Assembly: GCF_003719305.1 (NCBI RefSeq)
Contig: NZ_RARC01000001.1
Location: forward strand, 124,001 to 188,000
DNA from: Mycolicibacterium stellerae
Lineage (GTDB): Bacteria > Actinomycetota > Actinomycetes > Mycobacteriales > Mycobacteriaceae
Direction of reading: 5' to 3'
DNA length: 64,000 nucleotides
Part shown: positions 25,575 to 33,376 of the stretch, in pieces
How the letters are laid out: each line of letters opens with the position of its first letter
Position numbering within the stretch: position 1 is the stretch's first letter
Made by a program: the position numbers and the translations under genes
The notes under the pieces: generated by a model
The model's input: the letters and a program-made list of their open reading frames with translations, nothing else
Databases searched by the model: none
What the model was told of the DNA's origin: nothing

Positions 25575-26693
25575 TCAGCCGTCCTCTCCGAAGCGATCGA
25601 CCAAGTGCGAGTTGACGCCGTCCGGGTCGAGCGTCCTGGCCACCAGATAGCCGGATCCCATCCACGCGCGCCGAGTCCATTTGCCAAGCGACACACGGGT
25701 TCCTGGCGCACCGGACGCGGCGGGCAGCATCTTCACCCGTTCGAGCGCCTCCTTGACCCCGCGGGGGCTCAACGGGTGGGCATCGGTGAACGCGCGCACC
25801 AGGGTGGCGGCGACGTCCCGGTTCACCACGGTCACGCAGAACTCGGGGCGACTGCCGTTGTACTTCTCGGCATAGCGATCGAGGAAGTCCTGGCCGATCG
25901 GGTTGCCCTCGTCGTATTGATCGACCCCGACCCAACCCATGAATGCGTTCCACATGACCGGGTTGACCCAGGCGTTCTGGAACGCCGTGGTGGTGAATCG
26001 TGGCGGGTCCCAGTCGACCGCCTCGAGGGCCGGGTTGACGAAGACGATCCCGAAGCCGAACCCGAGGTGGACGATCGCCTCGGCCTTCGCGTCGTGCAGG
26101 GTGCGAATCGCGTCATTGATGTCTTGCGCGGTCTGAGCGATCTCGGCTTCGGCGACGATTCGAATCCCCATGCGGGCACAGGCACCTCGCAGGTTCTTCA
26201 GATAGCTCTCACCGATGAGATTCTGCTCGACAAGCACACCGATATCGGTCAGGCCGCGCTTGGCGACCAGGTCGACGATGAAGATGGGCTCGTCGGTCAT
26301 CGAGCCCTGCGGGAACGCGAAAGTCCACTCGCCCAGCCAATCGTCGGTGCCGGTGACGCTGATCGCAGGCACCTTGAATCGTTCTTCGATGGCTTCGCGC
26401 ATCGGCACGCAGTTGTCGGTGATGTTGGGGCCGAACACCACCAGACAGCCCTCGTCGACGAGTTCGCCGTAGGCGTCGATCACCGCCTTCACCGAGCCCT
26501 TGGGCAATCCCTCGACCTCGCGATAAATCATCTGCACGGGTCGATCCATCAATCCCTGCTCCACCGCCTCGGAGAAGATGAGGTCGAAGGTCTGCGTGAA
26601 GGAGGCGAACAAGTCCTCCGGAAACCCCGGCGGCAGGGTGAAGTCCATCAGGTAACCGACCTTGATCGGTTCGGCTGTGCTCTCGTAGGACAT
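25575..26693 (-). CDS. Solute-binding-protein-fold protein without signal peptide
   Basis: A 372-residue type I periplasmic-binding-protein (Peripl_BP_6, branched-chain amino acid/amide) fold. It starts IKVGYLMDFTLPPGFPEDLFASFTQTFDLIF and has the hinge landmarks VVFGPNITDNCVPM, PAISVTGTDDWLGEWTFAF and NLIGESYLKNLRGACARMGIRIV. ATG at 26693 has an AGGTCGG ribosome-binding site and there is no signal peptide, lipobox or twin-arginine motif. No ABC permease or ATPase is adjacent. It is therefore probably a cytosolic ligand sensor or carrier, comparable in principle to AmiC. It is the first gene of the P450 operon, behind a promoter/operator at 26709-26756. Confidence 0.82.
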   Translation of the reverse strand: MSYESTAEPIKVGYLMDFTLPPGFPEDLFASFTQTFDLIFSEAVEQGLMDRPVQMIYREVEGLPKGSVKAVIDAYGELVDEGCLVVFGPNITDNCVPMREAIEERFKVPAISVTGTDDWLGEWTFAFPQGSMTDEPIFIVDLVAKRGLTDIGVLVEQNLIGESYLKNLRGACARMGIRIVAEAEIAQTAQDINDAIRTLHDAKAEAIVHLGFGFGIVFVNPALEAVDWDPPRFTTTAFQNAWVNPVMWNAFMGWVGVDQYDEGNPIGQDFLDRYAEKYNGSRPEFCVTVVNRDVAATLVRAFTDAHPLSPRGVKEALERVKMLPAASGAPGTRVSLGKWTRRAWMGSGYLVARTLDPDGVNSHLVDRFGEDG

Positions 26694-26708
26694 CCGACCT
26701 CCGCGATG

Positions 26709-26726
26709 AAACCTAATATTTGTTCT
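26709..26726. promoter_or_regulatory. Operator-like site A1 upstream of the P450 operon
   Basis: AAACCTAATATTTGTTCT matches the sites at 29256 and 42569 at about 13 of 18 positions (shared core ACCnAATATnTGTTC). It directly follows the -10 element of the predicted promoter at 26728-26756 and so would cover the transcription start, a position typical of repression. Confidence 0.45.
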
Positions 26727-26727
26727 G

Positions 26728-26756
26728 ACAGTAACGGCGCCGCCGAGCAGCGTCAA
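26728..26756 (-). promoter_or_regulatory. Sigma-A-type promoter of the SBP-AveC-SDR-ALDH-P450 operon
   Basis: On the minus strand TTGACG (26756-26751) and TACTGT (26733-26728) are separated by exactly 17 bases and fit -35 and TANNNT -10 elements. The -35 box overlaps the stop codon of the MoxR ATPase gene. The transcript would start near 26721, about 28 bases before the ATG. Confidence 0.5.
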
Positions 26757-27550
26757 TCGCCCCCAGCGAGATACACGTTGATCAACTCGTCGAGTCCGCG
26801 GGCGACCGTCGGATCATCGGTCAGTGGTCCGGCGACCGCGGCTCGGGCCGCGTCGGAGACGGTCAGGCCTTCCACGACGAGTCGGCCCGCCGCGATGAGG
26901 ACACGCGTCGAGGCCACCTCGCGCAGCCCCCCGGTTTCCAGCCGCCGGATCGCCTGTCCGAACCGGACCAGCTCGACGGCAGTGGCCTTGTCGACGCCGG
27001 ACTCCCGCTCGACGATCCCTTCCTCGACGTCGGGTGAGGGAAAGCCGAACTCGATGGCCACCATTCGCTGTCGGGTGGAGTCCTTGAGGTCCTTCAGAAC
27101 GCTCTGGTAGCCGGGGTTGTACGACACCACAAGACCGAATCCCGGTGCCGCGTCCAGTGTTACGCCGAGACGTTCGATGGGCAGCTGACGACGGTAGTCC
27201 GCCAGCGGGTGCAACACGACCGTCGTGTCCTGCCGCGCTTCGACCACCTCGTCGAGGTAGCAGATCGCCCCCTCGCGCACTGCGCGGGTCAACGGCCCGT
27301 CCACCCAGACCGTCTCGTCCCCGCGCAGCAGATACCGGCCGACCAGGTCCGCGGTCGTCAAGTCGTCGTGGCAGGCGACGGTGATCAGCGGCCTGCCGAG
27401 GTCGTGTGCCATGGCTTCGACGAAACGCGTCTTGCCGCATCCGGTCGGACCTTTGAGCAGCAGCGTCAAACCCTGCCGGTACGCGGCCTTGAAGACGGCT
27501 TCCTCGTTGCCTGTCGCCTGGTAGTACGGGCGCGATTCGAACACTGTCAC
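26753..27550 (-). CDS. MoxR-type AAA+ ATPase (CbbQ/NirQ/NorQ-like)
   Basis: A 265-residue AAA+ ATPase. The Walker A motif is GPTGCGKT (residues 34-41), Walker B is ICYLDEVVE (about 94-102), and sensor 1 lies in VVSYNPGYQ. The C-terminal block contains the CbbQ_C-like EVASTRVLIAAGRLV. Proteins of this group work with a VWA partner to remodel or activate metalloenzymes (Rubisco, nitric oxide reductase). GTG at 27550 overlaps the upstream VWA gene by 4 bases, matching the CbbQ/CbbO and NorQ/NorD pairing. No Rubisco or nitric oxide reductase gene is in the window, so the client is probably one of the neighbouring enzymes. Confidence 0.9.
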   Translation of the reverse strand: MTVFESRPYYQATGNEEAVFKAAYRQGLTLLLKGPTGCGKTRFVEAMAHDLGRPLITVACHDDLTTADLVGRYLLRGDETVWVDGPLTRAVREGAICYLDEVVEARQDTTVVLHPLADYRRQLPIERLGVTLDAAPGFGLVVSYNPGYQSVLKDLKDSTRQRMVAIEFGFPSPDVEEGIVERESGVDKATAVELVRFGQAIRRLETGGLREVASTRVLIAAGRLVVEGLTVSDAARAAVAGPLTDDPTVARGLDELINVYLAGGD

Positions 27551-29232
27551 CAGATCCGCCGCCGTACTTCCGCAGCGCGCAATGCGGACCGGAACAACGG
27601 GCCGATCACCGCGCCGAGTTGTTCAGGCCTGCCGATCGTCGCGTAAGCGGTGCTACCGAACACCTTCCTGAGCGCCGCCGCATCGGTGCCCGCCCCCACC
27701 GTGAGGCACACACAACCGGTCCCCCGGCGGCGCGCCTCCGTCAACGCACGCCGGGCATCGGCCGCGCCATAGGCACGCTCGTATCCGTGGTCGTAAGCGA
27801 GTCCATCCGACAGCACGACGAGCAGACGCCGCGACGTCCCTCCGCGCTTTTCGAGCACTGCCGAACCATGCCGGACGGCCGCGCCGAGCCGCGAATACGC
27901 CCCCGGCTCAAGGCTGTTGAGGCGTCTCATCACGCGTGTATCGAGATGGTCGTCGAACCGCTTCACCGGCATCACGGTGACCGCCGCCCGGCCTTGTGAG
28001 TAGTAGGCGTAGAGCGCCACCCGGTCGCCGAGGTCGTGCAGCGCCACGGTCATGTCGGCGACAGCGGCGCGCTGTTGCTGATGCACGGTGCGCCCCAACG
28101 TCCCCGGTTCCGCGGCCGAGCCGGAGACATCGAGCAGCAGCAGCACCGAAAGATCGCGCCGCCTGCGCAGGCTGTCGAGGTACACCGCTTCGTCCGGGGC
28201 CGATCCGGCCCTCACCTCCACACGCGCCTCGACGGCCGCGTCGATGTCGATGTCGTCACCTTGCGATTGGCGATGGCGACGATGCAGTCCCATACCGAGA
28301 CGTGCCAACGGGCGTCGTACCCCGATGTGCCCCTCGATGGCCTGCGGGGCCGACGCCTTGACCTTCGGGTCGACCTCGCGGACGGTGCACCACTCGGGGC
28401 GGTAGCCCCTGCGGTCGGCGTCCCATTCCGGATACTTGACGCCGTCGGTCTTGATGTCGGCGGCGTCCTCCGACGACACTGCGCCCGCCGAGCCGACCGC
28501 ATAAGCGCCTCGGTTTGCCGAATCGGTTCTGTGCGTTGGCGTGTCGGCCCCTGGAGGTCCGCCACCGCTGCTGTCGGATTTGCGCGCCGACGACAGCATC
28601 TTCTTCAGCCACTTCCCGATGAACCCGCCGCCTCCGACAGGGCTGGTGAACAAATCCGGGACGTCGCTGTCGTCCACGCTCTCGTCGAGCTCCTCACGCG
28701 CTTGTGCGGAGCCACGTCGCGGGACGTGGCCCAAGCTTTCGCCGTCGACTTGGTCGGCAGCGCCAGCGTTGGCCGCGATCACCTTCTTGGCGCGGATCAC
28801 GCCGAACGCCGCGGGGAGATCTTCGATCGCGCACTTGCCCGATGCCAGTGCCAGCGAGCCTTCCGGCGAATCGCTGCGGGAAGCCCACTCGGACTCGACC
28901 AGATGGGCCAACACGCGAGGCAGAATGCGCGCGTTTGCGCCAAGCGCGCGACGCCCTTCGATGGCCAGGTAGCGATTCGCGATCCGCGGACGCCGAACCA
29001 GCGAGCCGATCACCTCCGAGTCGAGGCTGCCCGCCGCGATCAGCGATGCGTGTACGGCCGCCGATTCGAGGTTGGCCCGCGCGCCCTGCGCGGGATCGAC
29101 GTAGACCGTCTGGGCGTCCGTCCACGACGGTTCGCCCGGCGCCAGTGGCGCTACGGCGACAGGTCGTCCGGCGAGGGCGGACGCCAGCATGCCCAGTGCT
29201 TGCAGGCGGTCAGCCTCTGCAAGCTTCGGCAC
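27547..29232 (-). CDS. VWA-domain protein (CbbO/NorD-like), partner of MoxR ATPase
   Basis: A protein of about 561 residues. The N-terminal 300 residues are a helical region with AEADRLQALGMLASALAGRP and a variable Ser/Gly-rich linker. The C-terminal von Willebrand A domain has the MIDAS motif DVSGSA (about residue 365), a later Thr/Ser-Asp pair in LLVVLSDGLAYDHGYE, and ends in RRRIW. NorD and CbbO share this layout. GTG at 29232 is chosen because GGAGG lies 5 bases upstream; an open frame extends to 29340 but crosses the operator-like palindrome. The gene precedes the MoxR ATPase with a GTGA overlap. Confidence 0.85.
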   Translation of the reverse strand: MPKLAEADRLQALGMLASALAGRPVAVAPLAPGEPSWTDAQTVYVDPAQGARANLESAAVHASLIAAGSLDSEVIGSLVRRPRIANRYLAIEGRRALGANARILPRVLAHLVESEWASRSDSPEGSLALASGKCAIEDLPAAFGVIRAKKVIAANAGAADQVDGESLGHVPRRGSAQAREELDESVDDSDVPDLFTSPVGGGGFIGKWLKKMLSSARKSDSSGGGPPGADTPTHRTDSANRGAYAVGSAGAVSSEDAADIKTDGVKYPEWDADRRGYRPEWCTVREVDPKVKASAPQAIEGHIGVRRPLARLGMGLHRRHRQSQGDDIDIDAAVEARVEVRAGSAPDEAVYLDSLRRRRDLSVLLLLDVSGSAAEPGTLGRTVHQQQRAAVADMTVALHDLGDRVALYAYYSQGRAAVTVMPVKRFDDHLDTRVMRRLNSLEPGAYSRLGAAVRHGSAVLEKRGGTSRRLLVVLSDGLAYDHGYERAYGAADARRALTEARRRGTGCVCLTVGAGTDAAALRKVFGSTAYATIGRPEQLGAVIGPLFRSALRAAEVRRRIW

Positions 29233-29255
29233 GAGCACCTCCAGGCCACGGCGAT

Positions 29256-29287
29256 TGTTGACCAAATATCTGTTCCAGTATCTGGTC
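29256..29287. promoter_or_regulatory. Operator-like site A2, upstream of VWA gene and TetR
   Basis: The plus strand reads TTGACCAAATATCTGTTCC followed by AGTATCTGGTC. The outer bases GACCAAATA and TATCTGGTC pair at 8 of 9 positions (28-base dyad). The left part is nearly identical (2 mismatches in 21) to the reverse strand of the site in front of the mce operon. It ends 24 bases upstream of the VWA gene start. Confidence 0.6.
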
Positions 29288-29479
29288 CGACCGTAGTGTC
29301 CGCACCCGCCGCCCGTCAACGAAGCGAAAGTTCCCCCCAATCGCCGAGCCTGCCGGCTGATCGCGAAGTCACGAGGATTCGCGATCTCCGCGCGGTTTCG
29401 GGGGGCCGCGCGGCCCTATGAGCGGCACTTTCACCGATTCGGCGGTCACTGCCCGACACCGCACTTCTGGTAGCGTTAA

Positions 29480-29490
29480 CCAAACATTGG
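29480..29490. promoter_or_regulatory. Short palindrome upstream of tandem TetR
   Basis: CCAAACATTGG is a dyad with a 3-base centre, 47 bases before the GTG of the tandem TetR gene. Its ACCAAACAT half resembles the ACCAAATAT half of the sites at 29256 and 42569, so it may be a weaker autoregulatory site. Confidence 0.35.
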
Positions 29491-29537
29491 GTCGATAAGG
29501 CAAACCCACGACGGGAGTCGGCAGCCGTGCAGGTGTT

Positions 29538-30824
29538 GTGGGGCGTCCGCACGTGACGCCGTCGAACGCCGGACATGCCTACGACGACGGCACCAGGCGC
29601 ACCGAGATACTGCAAACCGCCGCGGCGCTCATCGCGACCTCGGGGCTGCGCACCTCGCTCCAGGAAATCGCCGACGCGGCGGGAATCCTGCCCGGCAGCC
29701 TCTATCACCATTTCGAATCCAAGGAAGCGATCCTCGTCGAGCTGCTCCGGCGATATCACACCGATCTGGACCGCATCGCCGACCACGCGCAGAGCCGGTT
29801 GGACGACGCCAGCTCCCGGTCGGCGTTCGAGCGGATCGTCGACCTCAGTTCGGCGATCGCGCAATGCGCGGTGACGCACGGTGCGGCGCTGCAGATGACG
29901 TTCTACGAGGCCCACGGCCCGAACCGGGAACTCACCGCACTCGCCCAGCAGCGGCCAACCGCGATCCTGGAAGCGATGGTGCAGACCCTGCGGGCCGCCA
30001 GGTGGAGCGGCTATTTGAAACCCGACGTCGACCTTCCCGTGCTCGCCGACCGGCTCGTCCAGGTGATGCTGCAGGTCGGTCTGGACGTCATCCGCTTCAA
30101 CGCCAGCGCCGACAAGCTGGCCGAGCTGCTGTGCCGAATCCTGTTGGAGGGCTTGTCCGCCGTGCCACCGGCCGACGCACAGCTGGACCGCTCCGCGGCG
30201 TTCGTCGCCGCCGACGACGTGGTGAAGTCGTGGAGCGATGACGCGAACGCCGAGCCGGGCGACAAGGCTGCGCACGTTCGTGCCGTCGCGCGCGCCGAGT
30301 TCGGCCGCAAGGGCTACGAGGTCACCACCATCAGGGACATCGCGTCGGCCGCCCAACTCGGCACCGGCACGGTGTACCGATTGATCGGCTCGAAAGACCA
30401 ACTGCTGGCATCGATCATGCAATCCTTCGGCGAGAAGGTCGCCGAGGGATGGACCCGCGTGCTGCGCTCCGATTCATCGCCGATCGAGAAGCTGGACGCG
30501 CTCAACTGGGTGCACACGAACGTGCTGGACCGCTTCGGTGACGAGTTCCGCATTCAGCTCGCGTGGATGCGGCAGTCTCCCCCCGACACACCGAACATCG
30601 GCTGGCTGTTCGCCAAGCGGGTTCGACAGATGAAAACGCTTCTGGCCGAAGGCATCAAGTCCGGCGAGATCGTCATCGACAGCCCCGCGAACGAGACGTT
30701 GGCGCGGTCGGTGATCGGCATCGGCTGGATTCCCGAGAACATCCTGCACGACCTCGGCATCCGGCGCTCACTGATTCACCTGCGCGATACCGCTATTCGG
30801 GGAGTGACGACTAGCCGAGCGTAA
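29538..30824 (+). CDS. Tandem-domain TetR regulator (two TetR units in one chain)
   Basis: A 428-residue protein containing two complete TetR modules. The first helix-turn-helix is at residues 38-62 (TSLQEIADAAGILPGSLYHHFESKE) and the second at about 260-285 (TTIRDIASAAQLGTGTVYRLIGSKD), each followed by a helical ligand/dimerization region. One chain could therefore form a pseudo-dimer on DNA. GTG at 29538 is used; GTG at 29553 is possible. It is divergent from the VWA-MoxR operon, and palindromes that recur upstream of the P450 and mce operons lie in its promoter region, so it is the best candidate regulator of those operons. It overlaps the convergent P450 gene by 14 bases. Confidence 0.88.
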   Translation: MGRPHVTPSNAGHAYDDGTRRTEILQTAAALIATSGLRTSLQEIADAAGILPGSLYHHFESKEAILVELLRRYHTDLDRIADHAQSRLDDASSRSAFERIVDLSSAIAQCAVTHGAALQMTFYEAHGPNRELTALAQQRPTAILEAMVQTLRAARWSGYLKPDVDLPVLADRLVQVMLQVGLDVIRFNASADKLAELLCRILLEGLSAVPPADAQLDRSAAFVAADDVVKSWSDDANAEPGDKAAHVRAVARAEFGRKGYEVTTIRDIASAAQLGTGTVYRLIGSKDQLLASIMQSFGEKVAEGWTRVLRSDSSPIEKLDALNWVHTNVLDRFGDEFRIQLAWMRQSPPDTPNIGWLFAKRVRQMKTLLAEGIKSGEIVIDSPANETLARSVIGIGWIPENILHDLGIRRSLIHLRDTAIRGVTTSRA

Positions 30825-32007
30825 CCGGCAGCTTCGACCATCCGCGAACGCTTGCGGTGTGCGCCTTTTCGGCGCTCTCGTAGTCGACGTCCCAGTCCGG
30901 CCATCGCCGCAGCACCTCCTCGAGCACGACCCGGGCCTGCATGCGGGCCAGCGCCGAGCCCATGCAGAAGTGCAGCCCCTGGCCGAAGGACAGGTGGGCG
31001 CCGCCGCGATGAATGTCGAAGCGATCGGGATCGGGATAGTGCCGCTCGTCGCGGTTCGCCGACCCGTTGAGCAGCAGCATCACCGAACCCTCCGGGATGG
31101 TCTTGTCACGACACTCCACGTCGTGGGCGACGTAGCGGGCCTGCACGGGTGACGGTGCCTCATAGCGCAGCATCTCTTCGATCGCCGCGGGAATCAACGA
31201 GTGGTCCGTCGCCAATTCACGTCGCTGGTCCGGATTTTCGGCAAGGAGCTGTCCTGCGAAGCCGATCAGCCGCGTCGTCGTCTCATTGCCCGCACCCGCG
31301 ACCATTCCGGTGTACATCAGCACCTCGGTGCGCGTCAGCCTGCGCACTTCGCCGTCCTCCTCCAGCTCGGCGTTGAGCAGCTGGGTCATCAGGTCGTCGG
31401 ACGGATGGTCGGCCCGCCAGTCGATGTACTGGGCGAACAGCTCGTGACTGTTCTCGAACATTTCGGCGCGCGCTCCGCTGAACTCGCCCTCCGTTAGCGT
31501 GATCGCGTTGTTCGAGGTGTCGCGGATCATCTCCTGGTTGTGTTCGGGGATGCCCAGCAGGTAACCGATTGTCCGCATCGGGATCTGCGACCCGATGTCG
31601 GCGATGAAGTCGAACCGGTTGGAGCCGACGAGAGGATCGAGGGCACGCACACAGTACTGGCGCGTCAGAGGCTCGATCGCCTCCATCCGCCGAGGCGTGA
31701 AGACCCTTGAGAGCAGACGGCGATGAAGGTCGTGGATCGGCGGGTCCTCGAAGAGGATGATGCCGGGCGGCAGCTCGATATCGGCAAGGATGATGTCCAT
31801 CGTGGTGCCACGGCCCGACCGGTAGGTCTCCCAGTTGTGCAGTTCGCGTGCCACATCCTCGTAGCGGCTCAGCGCGTAGAAGTTGTACTTCTCGTTGTAG
31901 TACAGCGGGGCCTCGTCGCGAAGCCGCTTCCAGACCGGGTAAGGATCGTCATCGATCGCGAAATCGTAGGGGTCGTAATACAACTCGGGCGCGCTGGTGC
32001 CGGTCAT
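30811..32007 (-). CDS. Cytochrome P450
   Basis: A 398-residue P450 with I-helix VAGAGNETTTR, ExxR in EEMLRYE and heme loop FGQGLHFCMGSALAR. It is a close paralogue of the 398-residue P450 at 43127-44323: the two share the LYYDPxDFAIDDDPYPVW start, the EKYNFYALSRY block and the same C-terminal WPDWDVDY segment, at roughly 70 percent identity by eye. ATG at 32007 overlaps the LLM flavoprotein stop in ATGA, so P450 and flavoprotein are translationally coupled. Its substrate is unknown. Confidence 0.95.
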   Translation of the reverse strand: MTGTSAPELYYDPYDFAIDDDPYPVWKRLRDEAPLYYNEKYNFYALSRYEDVARELHNWETYRSGRGTTMDIILADIELPPGIILFEDPPIHDLHRRLLSRVFTPRRMEAIEPLTRQYCVRALDPLVGSNRFDFIADIGSQIPMRTIGYLLGIPEHNQEMIRDTSNNAITLTEGEFSGARAEMFENSHELFAQYIDWRADHPSDDLMTQLLNAELEEDGEVRRLTRTEVLMYTGMVAGAGNETTTRLIGFAGQLLAENPDQRRELATDHSLIPAAIEEMLRYEAPSPVQARYVAHDVECRDKTIPEGSVMLLLNGSANRDERHYPDPDRFDIHRGGAHLSFGQGLHFCMGSALARMQARVVLEEVLRRWPDWDVDYESAEKAHTASVRGWSKLPVTLG

Positions 32008-32975
32008 TTGGCCGCCTCGGACATGACCACTTCGCCGACGCGCTTCAGGTACTGCCAGGCGATCTCCGGAGGAACCCCGCCGCACAACGGTGACAGGTTT
32101 AGCATCTCGCCTGCGCGCACCCGTGCGACGGCCTCCTCGACGCTGTAGATCCGGTGTGACGTCGGATTGGCGCGCAGTTCCTCGACGGTCTTCACGTCGG
32201 AGAATCCCGCCGAGGTGTCGTTGCCCGGGTTCCATGCGGCGTACGTGCGCACGTCGTGGAGCAGATGCGGGCCGAGTTCCTCCCATGCCTTGTCGACGTC
32301 TTCGGCGACGAAGCACACCGACGGGTTGTCACGGGCGGGCAGGAAGATCGGCCCAGGCTCGTGGCCGTGCTGGTGACAGGCCTCCTGGTAGGCGTCGTAC
32401 ATGCCTTCGACGTTTGCGTTGCCGAGCATGCCGAGCCCGTAGCGGCCTGCGCGGCGCGCCGCGGCGATCGTGCCGCCACCCCACATCAGCATCGGACCTC
32501 CCTCGGTGTGCGGCGGGGGCGTGGTGTTGATGTGGCGACCCTCGAAGATCGCTTCGCCGGAGAGCAGGTCACGCAGCAGGGCCAACTTTTCGTCGACAAG
32601 CTTTCCGCGAGTGCGCATGTCGACGCCGAAGTGTTCGAACTCCTCCGGCCGATAGCCCAGCGCAAGGATGTAGGAGGCGCGGCCCTTGCTGATGATGTCG
32701 AGTACTGCCATGTCCTCCGCGAGCCGGACCGCGTCGTAGAACGGCAGCAGCAGGATCAGGCTCAGCGCGAGGCGTTCGGTTTTTGCCGCAATCGCCGACG
32801 CCAGAATGAGCGGCGACGGCAGGTAACCGTCCTCCGATCCGTGGTGCTCGCACAGCACCGCGGCAAGAGCGCCGTGGTTCTCCGCCCACGCGCACATCTC
32901 CGTCGCGGCGGAGTACAGCTGCACCGTTGGCGCGCCGATCTCCGGTGCGCGCATGTCGAAGCGCAGCATGTACAC
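32004..32975 (-). CDS. LLM-class (luciferase-like) flavin-dependent oxidoreductase
   Basis: A 323-residue TIM-barrel protein of the luciferase-like monooxygenase superfamily. Visible blocks are AAVLCEHHGSEDGYLPSPLILASAIAAKTERLALSL, DMAVLDIISKGRASYILALGYRPEEF and MLMWGGGTIAAARRAGRYGLG, which line the FMN/F420 pocket. GTG at 32975 is preferred because GGAGG lies 4 bases before it; ATG at 32969 is the alternative. It is upstream of and coupled to the P450. A degraded DapB-like fragment lies just upstream on the same strand, suggesting that a DapB-LLM-P450 operon once stood here. F420 versus FMN use cannot be decided. Confidence 0.88.
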   Translation of the reverse strand: MYMLRFDMRAPEIGAPTVQLYSAATEMCAWAENHGALAAVLCEHHGSEDGYLPSPLILASAIAAKTERLALSLILLLPFYDAVRLAEDMAVLDIISKGRASYILALGYRPEEFEHFGVDMRTRGKLVDEKLALLRDLLSGEAIFEGRHINTTPPPHTEGGPMLMWGGGTIAAARRAGRYGLGMLGNANVEGMYDAYQEACHQHGHEPGPIFLPARDNPSVCFVAEDVDKAWEELGPHLLHDVRTYAAWNPGNDTSAGFSDVKTVEELRANPTSHRIYSVEEAVARVRAGEMLNLSPLCGGVPPEIAWQYLKRVGEVVMSEAAK

Positions 32976-33118
32976 GAGGCCTCCAAGCGGACCCTAAGAT
33001 CCGTTCCGGAAACGCTACGGCTGGTTGCGGAACCCTGTCAACCGCCAGTCATCCGCGATTTCTGCACAGCGGTCGTCGGCCCCCTGCCGGTCACAACCCT
33101 CCCGCAGATTTCGGCGAA

Positions 33119-33259
33119 TCAGTCGAATGCGTGCCGCGGCAAAGCGTTCGGTATGTCCAGCGAGCTCAACAGGCCTGCGGGAGCGTCGATCACGCAGGGG
33201 ATCGCGTTGACGACGCGGATGGCCGTCGCGGCCATCGCGGCGCGACCGGCGCCGTGCTC
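33119..33259 (-). pseudogene. C-terminal fragment of a DapB-like dehydrogenase
   Basis: About 46 codons on the minus strand, ending in a TGA at 33121-33119, encode AATAIRVVNAIPCVIDAPAG followed by LLSSLDIPNALPRHAFD. This is clearly homologous to the last 45 residues of the intact gene at 33377-34480 (ATAMRVVNAVPYVVAAEPG, LLSSVDLPLTIPRGAF). Upstream the similarity ends abruptly near 33259. The fragment faces the LLM and P450 genes, whereas the intact gene faces away. A truncated duplicate or inversion scar is the simplest explanation. Confidence 0.75.
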
Positions 33260-33307
33260 CGCGACGTCGCCCCCGACGGACGGACAATAACCCGATTTCC
33301 ATTGACG

Positions 33308-33327
33308 ATAATAGTGGTCACTGTTAA
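33308..33327. promoter_or_regulatory. Operator-like site B1 upstream of the DapB-like gene
   Basis: ATAATAGTG-GT-CACTGTTAA is a near-perfect dyad 49 bases before the ATG at 33377. It matches the perfect 20-base palindrome at 45273-45292 at 17 of 20 positions, so the same regulator, most likely the TetR at 45328, probably binds both. Confidence 0.65.
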
Positions 33328-33376
33328 CTTCAGGAGCAAACGTTAGGTCATACCCCCCCGGGCGCGAGGAGCAACG

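Larger units (their letters stand above)
29233..29537. other. Divergent regulatory region with two palindromes
   Basis: About 305 bases lie between the divergent VWA and tandem TetR genes. A GACCAAATA/TATCTGGTC inverted repeat spans 29260-29287 and a CCAAACATTGG palindrome lies at 29480-29490. The remainder, including GC-rich hairpins around 29395-29420, carries no gene that can be supported. Confidence 0.5.

Noticed and set aside
23506..29232. Rubisco- or nitric-oxide-reductase-type cluster
   Set aside because: The MoxR/VWA pair suggested cbb or nor genes, but no Rubisco subunit or heme-copper reductase is encoded anywhere in the window.
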